A DNA stretch of 64,000 nucleotides from Dasypus novemcinctus (lineage: Eukaryota; Chordata; Mammalia; Cingulata; Dasypodidae): contig NC_080688.1 of NCBI RefSeq assembly GCF_030445035.2, positions 65,009,449 to 65,073,448 on the forward strand, in the 5' to 3' direction. Positions 1 through 10,905 of the stretch are shown here, piece after piece (the first letter of the stretch is position 1; the number at the start of each line of letters is the position of its first letter). Position numbers and translations under genes: made by a program. The notes under the pieces were generated by a model. It was not told the DNA's origin and did not search any database. It saw only the letters and a program-made list of their open reading frames with translations.

Positions 1-999
1 TTCCCCAAGTACATCAGCACCCCTCAGCTGTGTGGGGGGAGGGGACAGTGGGGGGAACTCAGGGACAAGAGTCTAAATTTAACTTTTGTCCCAGAGGAAA
101 CACCTATTGGAAAGCAAATGGGCCACAGCCAAGGAAATCGCAGGAGAAGTTTCCAAGCCAAAAACACATCCGGAGCTCTGTGTGCTGGCTGCACAGGCCT
201 GGAGTGAGCTCTCACCTGGACAATGTCTCGGATGGGTCCTTGCACAGGCAGGCATCACATGGGTGCTAGAAGGAAGTATAAAGAAGCAAGACTGCTTCTT
301 GCATGTCCCTTAGAAACGAGTCTCCTTTCTAGTCTTCATTCGCATAAAGCACATGCAGAGAATGCATCTGTGCATAGATGTTGTAGAGGTGCATGCTTTA
401 CCTGGTGACACCCAGTGGGTGTCAAGCTTTACATGTTAGCCATACAGCCTTGCCGTCTCTCAGCGCGAATGGCAGCAGAGTTTAGTACAGGAGCCTTCAC
501 CTTGAGACTGCATTTACCTTTAAGGCCTTCTCCAAAGCCTCATCTGATGGCCACCTAACCGGAAGCATGGAGAAGACATGCAAGCACAGCTGACTGGAGC
601 CAGGACTGGGGCTGGAGGTGCAGGCCCAGAAGACTGTGTCAGTCACAGGCGAATTCCCACGGCAGCAGGTGCCCCCAGGCTTGTCCTGCACAAACTGTAG
701 ATCCCCATCTCCAGGTCTGGGCTTATCCAGGCATGGACCTCTCAAACTCCAAGTGTCCTGATGGAACTCTCTCCTGTTCCCCAAACCTGCTTCTCCTCCC
801 AGAGAAGGTACCAGCGTCCTCCTGGTTGCGCAGGCTCAAGACCTGCACAACCATCCCTGACCTGGCATCTCTTTCTCACTACCAACCCCACCCAGGAAGT
901 CCCCAGCAACTGGGGGTACAGCTCTTACGGATTGCTTGGGTCCATGGCTTATCTAAACCATTGACCCCTATCACCTGAGTTACCCCACCAGCCTTCTCC

Positions 1000-1180
1000 C
1001 TGGGCTCATCCTTCACCTGCTCCCCTTGCTTTGTATACTCCAGGCTCATAGGGCTTCTCCTTGCCTAGAATGTTCTTCTCTCACTCCTCCTGATTCCACT
1101 CTTTCCCTGGCTTTTGCCCGAGAAGGCTTCCCTGAGCCTCTGCACCTCACCCCCCAGGTGCTCTGCGTGGCATGCTGCTC
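1000..1180 (+). repeat. L2 LINE 3'-end fossil
   Basis: The stretch resembles the L2 segment that runs from 'tgcctagaatgttcttc' into 'gaaggcttccctgagcc'. It is heavily diverged. Boundaries are approximate. Confidence 0.5.
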
Positions 1181-1189
1181 ACTTAGTAA

Positions 1190-1325
1190 GAAGAACTCAC
1201 TTTATTGGGCTCAGCTTCCTATGTTCCAGATCTTGTTCTAAATGTTTCACATGGATTCTCATATAATCCTCTGAGGAGGTAACTTTACTATCCCCAGATG
1301 AGGAAACCGAGACCCAGGCAGGCTA
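1190..1325 (-). repeat. MIR SINE fossil
   Basis: The characteristic inverted MIR core is visible: a 'gattctcatataatcctc' block followed by 'ccagatgaggaaaccgag'. Boundaries are approximate. Confidence 0.65.
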
Positions 1326-1329
1326 CCTG

Positions 1330-2020
1330 TGCGCCACAATTGGCGGGTCGCTGAGGCGGGATTGCACAGGTGGGCTCGCCTGGCAGCCCGGCCCCAGTCA
1401 CCCACTGGCTTCTTCGCCATCCGTCTTCCCTCCTGGGCAAGGACAGGGCTCGTGCCTCCTTGAATGAAGGCTGAAAACGTTACTGCCCTTTGAGACTCCC
1501 GGGGGGCCAAGGGAGCTGGATCGGCCACCCTCCAGGCTCATATATCGTGGGAGGGGGACGCTGCCTGCCAGGCACATCCGCCCTGCAGGTCTCCGAGGGC
1601 CAGCCGGGCACAAGGTCCTGTGCGGCCGGCACAAGGGAAACCGGTTGTCCAGGTCAACGCTAGCCTGGGCCCACCTCTAGGCAGAACCAAATTGTCGCCC
1701 CGGGACCTTCTGCTAAGGCTTCTCGGAGGAGGAGGACCTCGCGGGCAGCCTTGAGGCAAGCTGAGCAGAGCCAAGTGGGGAAAGGGCATGCAGCCGAGGG
1801 AAGGACAGAGGGAAGCAGCTGAGGACGTGTGCAGGCTGTGAACAGATGGGCCTGGCTGGAGCAGAGATGGGTGAAATGGAGAGAGGGGCATGTAGGACCC
1901 CAGGGAGTGGCCTGAAGGCCGAGCTCAGGGCTTCCTCCTCTCGTGGCCTGGTCGGCTGAGCACAGTGACAATGCATCGGTAATAAGTAATCTTGACTTGC
2001 ATGCTCACCCATCCAAAAAG
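1330..2020. other. Unique intronic sequence, no gene seen
   Basis: GC-rich intron with several overlapping minus-strand open frames of 78-117 codons. None shows a recognisable domain, and they overlap one another in different frames, as expected from low stop-codon density. Confidence 0.6.
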
Positions 2021-2340
2021 ATCATCTCAGTTTAGAAAAAGAGTGGCCCCATTATTAAAATTCATATTCTGATAAGGGTAGGACTCTAAAACCAAGCAAA
2101 CATTCCAGGTGCCAATTAAACACCCTTATCGCCAGCCTTTGAGTTGGCAAAGAGTCCTCAGTGAATCCCTTCTGAGTCCCTAAGCAGCCCTGGGCCCTCT
2201 TCTCAGCCCAGGCCTGTCTGCCCACCCCCAGGCCCCCTTGAGTGGCTGCTGCCTGAGTACCAATGCTAATTACACCTTTAGCACAGTCTTATTATTCTCT
2301 GAACATTATCAGAGTTTAATTGTCCCTAGCCCAGCTGTCC
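2020..2340. promoter_or_regulatory. Candidate conserved non-coding element (AT-rich island)
   Basis: An AT-rich stretch within GC-rich intron carries a GATA-type site (TGATAAGG near 2070), the opposite-strand form (CCTTATCG near 2125), and several CAATTA / CTAATTA homeodomain-like cores. No repeat family was recognised. Such composition islands in introns are often regulatory, but conservation cannot be tested here. Confidence 0.25.
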
Positions 2341-3813
2341 CTGCCCAGTGGGTCCTTGGTTACTCCCTCTCACCACCCCACCCCTCCCCCGCAGAACCCG
2401 CCGAGCTCCTCACCACCAAAGGCGCAGACGCCAGCCCAGTGTCTGCGATGTGGCTTCAAGCTCTGCCCCCCGGAAGGCGAGCACCTCTGTCTGGAAACCA
2501 GCCACCGCAGGCACTCAGTCTTAAAAACAGCCTACAGAGATCACCCTGCAGAAGAAGACATGGTTGAGGTGAAGGTAGCTTCAGAAGTCCACGCTCAGTG
2601 ACCGAGAAATGGCCAGGATACCTGCTCCCCAACTCCTCAAGGCTCCCTGCTGGTTACTTCTGCCCCTGCCCACCCACATACCCTGTATATCTCTTTTGTA
2701 TATCTCTATACCCTGTATGTCCCCCTGCCATTAGGAGGAACACCTGATTAACTTGGGTGTCCCATGAAGAACTTTCTAAGGAGCTTCTTTCCCAAGCTCA
2801 GGGGAAGGTGGGTTGGCGTAGCCCTGCAGATGACCCTGCGCCCTGGTCAGCGAGCAGGTGGGGCGGTGGGCTGGGGGTCCTCCCTCTGCGGCAGGGCCAG
2901 TCACCGTTGGTAGCAGAGCCCTCCTGGAGGTTCACTTTGAGACTGCAGAGAAATCGACTGCTGTGTCCACAGCTGCCTCCCACCACCCTTCTTTCTCACT
3001 GTTTTTTGTTTGTTTTGTTTTTTGTCTGGATTCAGAAAAGGAAGCATCCTTTCAGAAAAGGAGGCGTTCTGCCTTCCCCACGATGCCCAGCTTATTCTGA
3101 TGTATTGAATGCAGGGCGAAGGCAGGAGGCAGTGGGCGAGAGCGGGGAGAGGCCATGGGCAGTGCCCTCCCTGTCGCGGCTCCGCTGAGTGCACTCCGGG
3201 AACGCGGGTGGCTGGACAATGCTCGCCGCCCCAGGGGAGCTTACCCAGAGGAGGGAAGGACTGTTTCGCAAGCAAGGCCGGGCATTCTGAGCCGGCCTGT
3301 CAGCCCCTGGCATGCGGCGCGGCCTGTTAGGAAATCAAGGCGACGCTTTGTCTGCTTTCCAGCAGGCGCCACTTCTCTCTTTCCACTGCTTTGCCCAGTT
3401 CAGGGAGCTGGCTCCAGGGCCGGGCTGGTGGGTGGGCGGGCAGGCCGGGCACCTCACCTCAGGCGTGCTGCCCGAGAAGCGCCCACTCTTGCCTCGGCCG
3501 GTGTTATCGCAGGGGCCGGCCTGAACCACCAAAGAGCAGCCCTGATAAGGCCTGCGGGACCACCTCGTGGCCGCCTGGGGTGGGAAGGCAGGGTGACGCT
3601 CAGGGAAGGACTCCAGACTGTTTCCTTGTCGAGTTGAGCACACGCCCTTATCTCCTTTCCTGCCAGGCGGGGACTCCTGACTTCTCACACACAAAAGAAA
3701 ACCCCACCCAAGACGCGCAGCCCCCTTGCAGCTTAGAGGCAGAGGTCTTGCCTCTGGTTTGATTAAATCTACGTGGTGGTCCGTCCGGGGATCGATAAGT
3801 GTGCCCTGGGCTA

Positions 3814-3839
3814 ATATGATATTAATATTACTATCATAT
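3814..3839. repeat. Perfect 8-bp-stem hairpin with TAATATTAC in the loop
   Basis: ATATGATA (3814-3821) and TATCATAT (3832-3839) are exact reverse complements around a 10-base loop. Loop bases 3823-3831 read TAATATTAC. This is directly seen. Any function is unknown, and the surrounding DNA has no associated gene. Confidence 0.9.
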
Positions 3840-4289
3840 GTTTAGTCCTGAGGAGGGGAGCAGGTTGGAGAGAAGAGGACGTCCCGGAAATGGAGCCACC
3901 TTGGGGGCTGCGGTGGAAGCTCCGTGGAGCTGTGGGTCAGCTGAGCTGCTTCTGACCGAGACAGCCAGGGTGTGGGCAAAGGGCAATCCCAGGGTGCAGG
4001 GCTGGAGGGCAGTGTGGATGGAGGTGGGAGGGGCGCGGCGGAGGGAGCAGACCAGAGCGCAGCGGGTTCCTCTTGCAGCCTTTGCCCAGGTCACTGTCAG
4101 GGCTGCGAGCAGACCCGAGCCTCGTACCTTCCCCCTGGGTCCCAGGCTGAGGGTCCCACCGCAGAAGAGCAATGCAGGGGTGGGTGTGTGGGTGTGTGTC
4201 TGGGGGGCATTCGTTCAGACTTGCTGCTGGGCTGCGTTTCCTGGAGGCAGGGGGCTGGCCTAACTGACCCCTCAAGGTCTTGTCGCTGA

Positions 4290-4480
4290 TTCTACGAGGC
4301 CAGTTGCTATGGGAACTATAACTTCGAATTTCCTGCCTCTGGGGCTGTGAAAATCACAACCTGAACCTTCCGTTGATGTGGGTTTCTCGATTAATTTCCT
4401 GTTTGATTGTTTACTTTAGAGAACGGAAAATGCCTTTGCAGGCAGCTAAGTTCCCTCCGTGAGACTCTTATCACACCCCT
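4290..4480. promoter_or_regulatory. Candidate conserved non-coding element
   Basis: An abrupt change from GC-rich to balanced composition. Motifs include a TTGCTATGG (X-box-like) core near 4303, GATTAATTTCC near 4388, and an opposite-strand GATA core (CTTATCA) near 4466. No repeat was recognised. The regulatory role is inference only. Confidence 0.2.
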
Positions 4481-5341
4481 CCCCCCGTAGCCGGCAAGGT
4501 CAAGTCCAGGCCTCCAGTGGGCGGGGGTGGGGGTCAGGGGTAGAGGGGAGAGCTGGGGAGAGGAGCAGGGGCCCCCCCAGGCAGGAGGAGGCCTGACAGC
4601 ACCAGCCACCCCACCCTGCCCCTCCTCCCGGTGCCCGTCGAGGGTCCAGGGCTAGCGGACACAGGGAAACCCGTGAGTTCAGAGACCCCTGCGAGGGGCT
4701 CGTGGGTGGGAGGGTGCTACCTGGTGCGCCCCGGCTGTGCTGTTGCTGGAAACCTGGGGAGTAGCTGCTTTTCCACGTTCCTCCTCTGGCTGCTCGTCTC
4801 GTGGCACTGCTGCTCCGGCACAGAGCAGTGGACTTGTGTGGCCCATCCCCATAATGCCACCCCATTCCGGCCCACTCCCTGGTAACCTGGGCAAGGCCCT
4901 GCGGGGCAGGGAGCCTGGTCTGCCTGAACCCTGCAGAGAGAGCCAGGAGCGCCCACCTTGCTTTAGAAACACAGACCCCCGGAGACATGGGTAGCCAGTG
5001 GCCAGCAGCCACCAGTCTTCCAGCAGGCTCGTGGCATAGCTACGACTGTGGACCCCACCGCAGGGCCCCTTGGGAGCAGAGAAATCATGCAGCTTGCCTG
5101 ACACGGAGGCCGCAGGCCGGGTGGTAATGGGGGCTCCTGGCCCCTCAGGGTCTCACTCCCTTTGTGTGGGTGACTATAATGTAAGGTTCAAATCAGGTCA
5201 CCTCTGAGTGTGAAAGGAGTGCTATTAATACCTGCTTAGGGGTGGCAGGTGAAAACCAGGCCGTTCCAGGCAACCGGGGATGTCTGCTCGCCCACCTTTC
5301 CCTGACCTCTCTGCATTTGCCTTTGGTATGAGGGACTTAGT

Positions 5342-5867
5342 CTTTTTTTTTTTTTCAACTCATTTTTTTAGTATTACATTAAAAAAATATGAGGTCCCCA
5401 TATACCCCCCACCCCCCTCACCCCACTCCTCCCCCCATAGCAACAATCTCCTCCATCATCATGAGACATTCATTGCATTTGGTGAGTACATCTCTGAGCA
5501 TCGCTGCACCTCATGGTCAATGGTCCACATCATAGCCCACACACTCCCACAGTCCACCCTGTGGGCCATGGGAGGACATACAATGTCCGGTAACTGTCCC
5601 TGCAGCACCACCCAGGACAACTTAAGTCCTGAAAACGCCTCCACATCTCATCTCTTCCTCCCATTCCCCACGCCCAGCAGCCACCATGGCCACTTTCTCC
5701 ACACCATTGCCACATTTTCTTCAATTACTAATCACAATAGTTCATGAATAGAATATCAGTAAGTCCACTCTAATCCATACTCTATTCCTCCATCCTGTGG
5801 ACCTTGGATTGGTTGTGTCCATTCCACATCTATGTCAAGAGGGGGCTTAGATTCCACACGGATGCTG
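5342..5867 (-). mobile_element. L1-like 3'-end family, copy D
   Basis: A T-rich start at about 5342 is the A-tail of a minus-strand insertion. Read in reverse, it aligns along its length with the last ~450 bp of the element at 45498-46687, including the 'catccagcatcc(g/a)tgtggaatct' block, the 'accggacattgta' block, and a G-rich tract before the tail. It carries an internal segment of roughly 70 bp not present in the 46 kb copy. No coding frame was seen. It is likely the 3' UTR end of a xenarthran L1 lineage or a non-autonomous derivative. Confidence 0.75.
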
Positions 5868-5874
5868 GATGCTT

Positions 5875-6110
5875 GGGACAGTAGTTCAGGGGTTTGACTC
5901 GGGAGTCAGACCACACCTGGATTCAAATCGCGTGTCTCCACTTACTTGTGTGTCCTGGGGGAGGTCATTTCGCCTCTCGGTGCCTCAGTTTCCACGCGCA
6001 TACTTTGAAGATAGTTACAGCAGTAACTAAATCAGATAGATTGCTACAAGGATAAAGTGAATCAAACATGTACACCATGCACAGTGTTTGGCACCTGGAG
6101 TCAGCGTTCA
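5875..6110 (+). repeat. MIR SINE, nearly full length
   Basis: It follows the MIR layout: a tRNA-like head ('ggattcaaatcgcgtgtctcc'), the core 'gcctcagtttcc', then 'gataaagtgaatcaa' and the 'gtttggcacctgg' tail region. Confidence 0.8.
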
Positions 6111-6114
6111 AAAA

Positions 6115-7950
6115 ATGTAAGCCAGGTCATGGCGGAGGAAGCAGAGGGGATCGTCCAGCCCTAGAGTGACCCCTTCTTGAAAGGTAAAAGCACAGGCCTG
6201 CCACCAGCATTTTCTGCTGGCCCTTTAGCAGGGATCCGTGGATGCCGGGGCAGTGAACAGAGAGCAGACCACGGAGAGGACAGGCGGAGCTCCTGGAAGG
6301 TGTGGACAGCAGGTGCCAACTTCCCTGGTGTTTCCAAACCCGACCCCAGGGCCCCAGGATTCCAGGCTGCGGGGACTGTGATCAGAGCCCTCCCCCCAAC
6401 CCCCATCCAGGCCACTGCCCAGCACTTGGCCCCCAGGAGTAGCCAGCGGAGCCTCGGCTCCGGTTCTCGGGCTCCAGTGTCTGCAGGAGGATTCAGTGTC
6501 TGCCCTGAGCCCCAGATTACATTTCCACCCCCGGGGACCAGCTGCGGGCCAGAGCAGTCCCCCATGTGACATTTACTGTCGCCACTTTGTACGGGAGCTT
6601 TGCAAGCTCGGCAGGAAGGAGGCTAATTAGTCCCCTGGGGCGCCTGGTCCGCAGTCTGGGTGCCTGCCCCCCCTCCCGCTTTGGTCAGGGGGGCCGGTGG
6701 CCAGACCACAGGCCCAGGCTCAGCCTGAAATTCAGGCCAGAACCGTGCAATTCTGTGACGTCTCACCATAGCGCCGTACCGGCGCTCCTTACTCGGCTCG
6801 TGGAACTCTGACATGCGGGGCGAATTCCCTCTCCTAGAGGTGCCGGACATACTGGCAGGCACAGAGTGATAAGAAGTCATGAGTGGAAAGCAGCACTCGT
6901 TTCATAGCTGCCCTGACAGGCTGAGCAGCACGAACCTTGCCATGCATGCCTGTCTCCACAGCCAGCCTAGCGCCTCCTTCCCTTTTCAGAGCTCTCCCTT
7001 CTCATTTGAGGCCAATCCACTAGCTTGCGTGTTCCCCTGCGCTAGTTAATCCCCCTTCACTCATCTCCTGCCTGTGGCCTTTAAACACATGCAAGTATCT
7101 CTTACATTAAGAAGCGTCCACTTCACCCTCTGCCACTTTCTTTCTCTTAGCATCTACCTTTCTCTCCCATAGGCAAGTTCCAAAAGAGAACTCTGCAGAA
7201 AGAGACAGAGAGAAGAAATAACAGAAGCCCCTGCAGGAGAAAAAAAAATGGTTTCTCTACTTCCTGACTTTCTATCTCTACTTCCTGACCCCCCACTTAC
7301 TCTCCCAGCCACAGGACCCAGTTTCCACCCACCCTTGCCACTACCCTGAGGTCATCCTGGCAGAGGTCGCCAGTGTCCTCTAATCACCAGATCCAGTGAG
7401 CCCTTGTCATTGTTCATCTTACTCGACCTCTCTGAGCCTTTGACCCTGTTGACCTGGTACTTCTTGGAACTCTCTTGGCGTCCACGATGCCACTTCCTCC
7501 TGTTCCACTTAGTCTCTGACAGTCTTTCTCTTCTTCCTTTGGGGCTCCTCCTCTCCCACCCTTTAGATGTGGCTGTTTTCCCCAACCTGTGACCTTGACC
7601 AGCTCCTGGACCCTGATGATCCCATGTATCCCAGCTCCCAGTGGGCATCTTCACTGATCATCCCCAAGGACAACGGACTCAGTGTCTCTAACACTGACCT
7701 CATGTACCTTCCCCCAGATCAATTCCTCCTGCCTTCCTGGTCTCATTGATAGCTCCATAGTCCATCCAGTTAGCCAAGCCTCAGAGTGGGAGGCATAACC
7801 CTCCACGTTGTCCTTTGACTCACCCTCACTTCGGCCTCCTAAACATCTCCTCCCCACTGTGCCTGCCTCAATTCAAGCCACCGTCATTTCTCACAGTGGC
7901 CTTTTCCTGGATTCCCTGCCTTCAGTCCCACCACCATGCAAAGGGTATCT
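6115..7950. other. Unique intronic sequence, no gene seen
   Basis: Unique sequence with no recognisable exon. Overlapping open frames at 6161-6572 occur on both strands and look random. A short AT/GC transition with GGCTAATTAGTCC lies near 6621. The stretch from about 7380 grades into an old repeat that becomes recognisable as L2 from 7955. Confidence 0.5.
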
Positions 7951-7954
7951 TTCT

Positions 7955-8250
7955 ACAATACAAATATTATCTTATTACTCTCCAGTTTAAAATTTTTCAG
8001 TGACTCTTCAATCCTTTAAGATAAAATCCAAACTCAGTAGCACAACATCTAAAGCCCTCCAGGATGTGACTCTTGTCTTCTTTATCATCATGTTCTCTCA
8101 CTGCCTATCTCCCCCAGAACCATAAATTTTAGCCATCTAGAGATACTTGTTTACCTGCACACTCTGCTATTTCATATATTTTGTTTTTTACATGCTTCTT
8201 ATGCTATATGTCTGAAGTGTTCTTTACCACCACCATCCCATCCCATGTTC
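7955..8250 (+). repeat. L2 LINE 3' region fossil
   Basis: The sequence matches the L2 pattern 'ttactctccagtttaaaa ... gataaaatccaaactc ... aaagccctccaggatgtgact'. Similar low-quality sequence extends leftwards to about 7390. Confidence 0.65.
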
Positions 8251-8362
8251 TACACCCATACACCTAGCAAAAGTCTCTTCATTTCTGCAAATTACAAGTC
8301 TTGTTCTTGTTTTCCCTGTACTTACACAGTGTTTAGGATATAATAGCTTTTCCTTAAATGTT

Positions 8363-8600
8363 GTTGAAGGGATGGGTACACAGATAGATAGATGGGTAAG
8401 TAGGTGAGTAGGTAGATGGATGGATGGGTGAATGGAAGGTTGGATATATGGATGTGTGGATGGATAGAAGGATGGATGAATAAACACATGATGGCTTGAT
8501 GGATGCATAGGTAGATGAATAGATGGGTTAGTGGGTTGGAAGATGTTAAGTAGGTGGGTGTGTGGATGGGTAGGCAAATGAATGGGTAGATGGTAGTCAG
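8363..8600. repeat. Degenerate GATG/GGTA-type tetranucleotide array
   Basis: About 240 bp of imperfect tetranucleotide units (gatg, ggta, gata, ggtg). The units are heavily mixed, so this is an old, decayed microsatellite. The minus-strand open frames over it (8224-8739) are translations of the array, rich in His, Pro, Ser and Thr, and not genes. Confidence 0.9.
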
Positions 8601-8764
8601 TACAGATAACAAATAGGTAATATATTCCAATTTTGTGAAGGCCAAGGTTTACAAGGTTGTCGACAGTCAATAGAATTAAGAATTTTGAGCTCCAGCCAGC
8701 AAGATAAGGATTAGCTCTTCCTGGAGAAATTAAAATCATTCTCCAAAGGAAAAAAATGCTGACC

Positions 8765-8945
8765 TGGGAGTCTTGAGCACCTTCTGGTTCTAGTCAGATT
8801 TACTGTCTGTGCAAGCCACTTAACAACTGAGCTTCAGTTTCTCTAAGTAGAGATAATAATGCCTGTGGCCTATCCTTGTCTCCACCAAAGTGTCATGATG
8901 GTAAATGAGATGGTACATACAAAGTGTGTTGAGATCTTCAGGGAA
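8765..8945 (+). repeat. MIR SINE fossil
   Basis: MIR order is visible: 'gggagtcttgagcacc', 'gagcttcagtttctc', 'gataataatgcct', then a 'gtaaatgagatggtac' region. Confidence 0.7.
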
Positions 8946-8984
8946 GAGAGATGTTTATAAAGATATAAAGCTAATAATAATACT

Positions 8985-9150
8985 TTGCATCTGAATCAAG
9001 CTTTGCGCTTTTCAAAGCTTGCACATACATTATCTTATTTGACTCTCCAGACAATTCAAGGCAGGTATTATCCCTCTTCTCTGGCGATGTGCAGTTTGAT
9101 TAAGTGATGCACCCGGGGTTGCTTTTAGTGAGTAGCAGGCTCTCCGCCTC
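8985..9150 (-). repeat. MIR SINE fossil, opposite orientation to the preceding copy
   Basis: The inverted MIR core is visible as 'cattatcttatttgactc' and 'ggcaggtattatccctc'. It lies next to a plus-strand MIR, so the two form an inverted pair of ancient SINEs. Confidence 0.65.
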
Positions 9151-10480
9151 CAAGCCGGCTGCGCCTCCTTGATGACAGCCTTTCTGGGGTAGATTATCTA
9201 CTTCCCACACTCCCTGAACAGAGCACCAGGCATAATCGACCGTCTTCTCAATGACTCAAGGACATTACCTTGAGCACCCTTTCCAGTGCTGTCCTCTAGG
9301 CGCAGCTGCGGATGTGTATCCAGATCCAGCACGGGCGCAGGATGGATGGGCCCAGACGCACCTGTGGACACTCCCGAGCGGCAGGTGGGCTCACGCAGCC
9401 TCCCACCCCACACACCTGCCTGGACCTCGGGCCACACGTCGGGCCGTCCCATCCAGCCAGACCTCATTGTCCTCCCTCTCCCCATTGTTGATATCTGTGC
9501 CCATCACTGTGGCTTCCTCAGCCACCGCAGCCCTCCACTCCCGCTCTCTGGATGGCAACTTCTTCCACGCGGTCGCCTTTTCCCAACAACCCATCAGAGC
9601 TTTCCGGCTTTGCTCTCCAGCAAACCAGCCTGTAATCTCCAGGCTTGTTGCTGTCTGCCAGCCCCCCCGCCCCCCCCAAACACACCAAAAGAGAGAGACC
9701 TAAAGGCCAGGGTCTAAGCTGAGATTTTACTGTAGCTGCGGTAGGCTGCTCGGGTGAGTTCTACCAAGGTTAAGTTGTGCGCCGTTGTGAGCTGAGGCCG
9801 TCTGGGGGCTGGTGACCCATCTTAAGCTGTCACTGACCCCTCACTAGGCAGACAGGAAGTTGTGACCTCCAGCCTTGCGTCACTCCTGCACAGTAAGGCG
9901 GCTCTGCAGACCCTCCCCTCCCCACGAGGTGGCATCCCCAGCAGCTGGCCTGATGACCTCCTGGGCTCACCTTGGCCAAGCTGCCGGTGCCCTCTGGACC
10001 TTCCCTGGGGACTCCAGGCTGTTCCCACCAGCCGCCTTTCTCCCTAGTTGCTCTTAGGCCTCCCACAGCCAACTTGGAGCACCTTGGCCTTTCCCTGAGG
10101 GAGGATATGATGGGTGTGCCCATAATAAGTCTCCGGGAGGGACAATAGGACAGGAATGCATTAGCTTCCGAACAAACACTGTGCGGGCTCGCACAATCGC
10201 CTTGGATTCTCGTCCAAGAAACACATTTCACTGTTGGAGGGCGCGGGTGCCCCAGCCCGCCCACATCCCTTTCTGTTCCAGAGACTCTGACAAGTGGCCT
10301 GCTCCTCCCTCACCCCCAAGGCCTTCAACCCTGGGGTTGGCCAGACTCGCCTCCTCGTTTGGAACAGCTCCTCTCCCAAAGGGTGGTGCAGCGAATGGGG
10401 CAAACTTGTCCCGGCCAGAGAAGGGCCCCTACCACCCAGAGGGTGCTGCTTCTTCCATGACTTCTTTTTCTCATTGTGGT
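9150..10480. other. Unique intronic sequence, no gene seen
   Basis: Balanced to GC-rich sequence with a C-rich run at about 9660-9680. Overlapping frames on both strands (9198-9717 and 9822-10264) show no recognisable domain. Confidence 0.5.
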
Positions 10481-10905
10481 TTTCTCTCTATATATATACA
10501 CACACAACATAATATTTCCCATTTCAACCACTGTTGTTCTCTACACCCACCCCCACCCCGGGTAACCTGTAATCTCCTCTCTGCCTCTGAATGTGCATAC
10601 TCTAGTTATTTCCTATCAGTGAGATCATACAATACTTGTCTCTTTGTCTCTGGCTTATTTCCCTCCATATGAGGTCTTCAAGGCTTATCCATTCATCTGT
10701 TGATGGACACTGGGGTGGCTTCCACCTTTTGACCATTGTGAATAATGCTGCTGTGTTCACTGGTGTACCATTACCTGCCGAGCCCCTGCTTTCTGTTCTT
10801 TTGGGTATATGTTCAGAAATGGAATTGCCAGGTCATCTGTCTATGTTTAACTTTTTGAGGAACCCTGCCATTACTTTTTGGCTCCTCTTTGAGTTAAATA
10901 AAGGA
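10480..10905 (-). mobile_element. L1M-type LINE 3'-end fragment
   Basis: Read on the plus strand it has the familiar inverted L1 3' end: 'tccattcatctgttgatgg', 'accattgtgaataatgctg', 'gtatatgttcagaaatgg' and 'aactttttgaggaaccctg'. It is a decayed non-coding remnant. Confidence 0.85.

Larger units (their letters stand above)
2340..5340. other. Unique intronic sequence, no confirmed gene
   Basis: Mostly GC-rich unique sequence. It holds a short open frame after an AG at about 2397 (treated as a possible cryptic exon in the findings), an AT-rich island at 4290-4480, and a perfect hairpin at 3814-3839. No transposon and no recognisable coding exon were seen. Confidence 0.5.

Noticed and set aside
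8224-8739. A 171-codon frame rich in His, Pro, Ser and Ile.
   Set aside because: It is a translation of the degenerate tetranucleotide array and its flanks.
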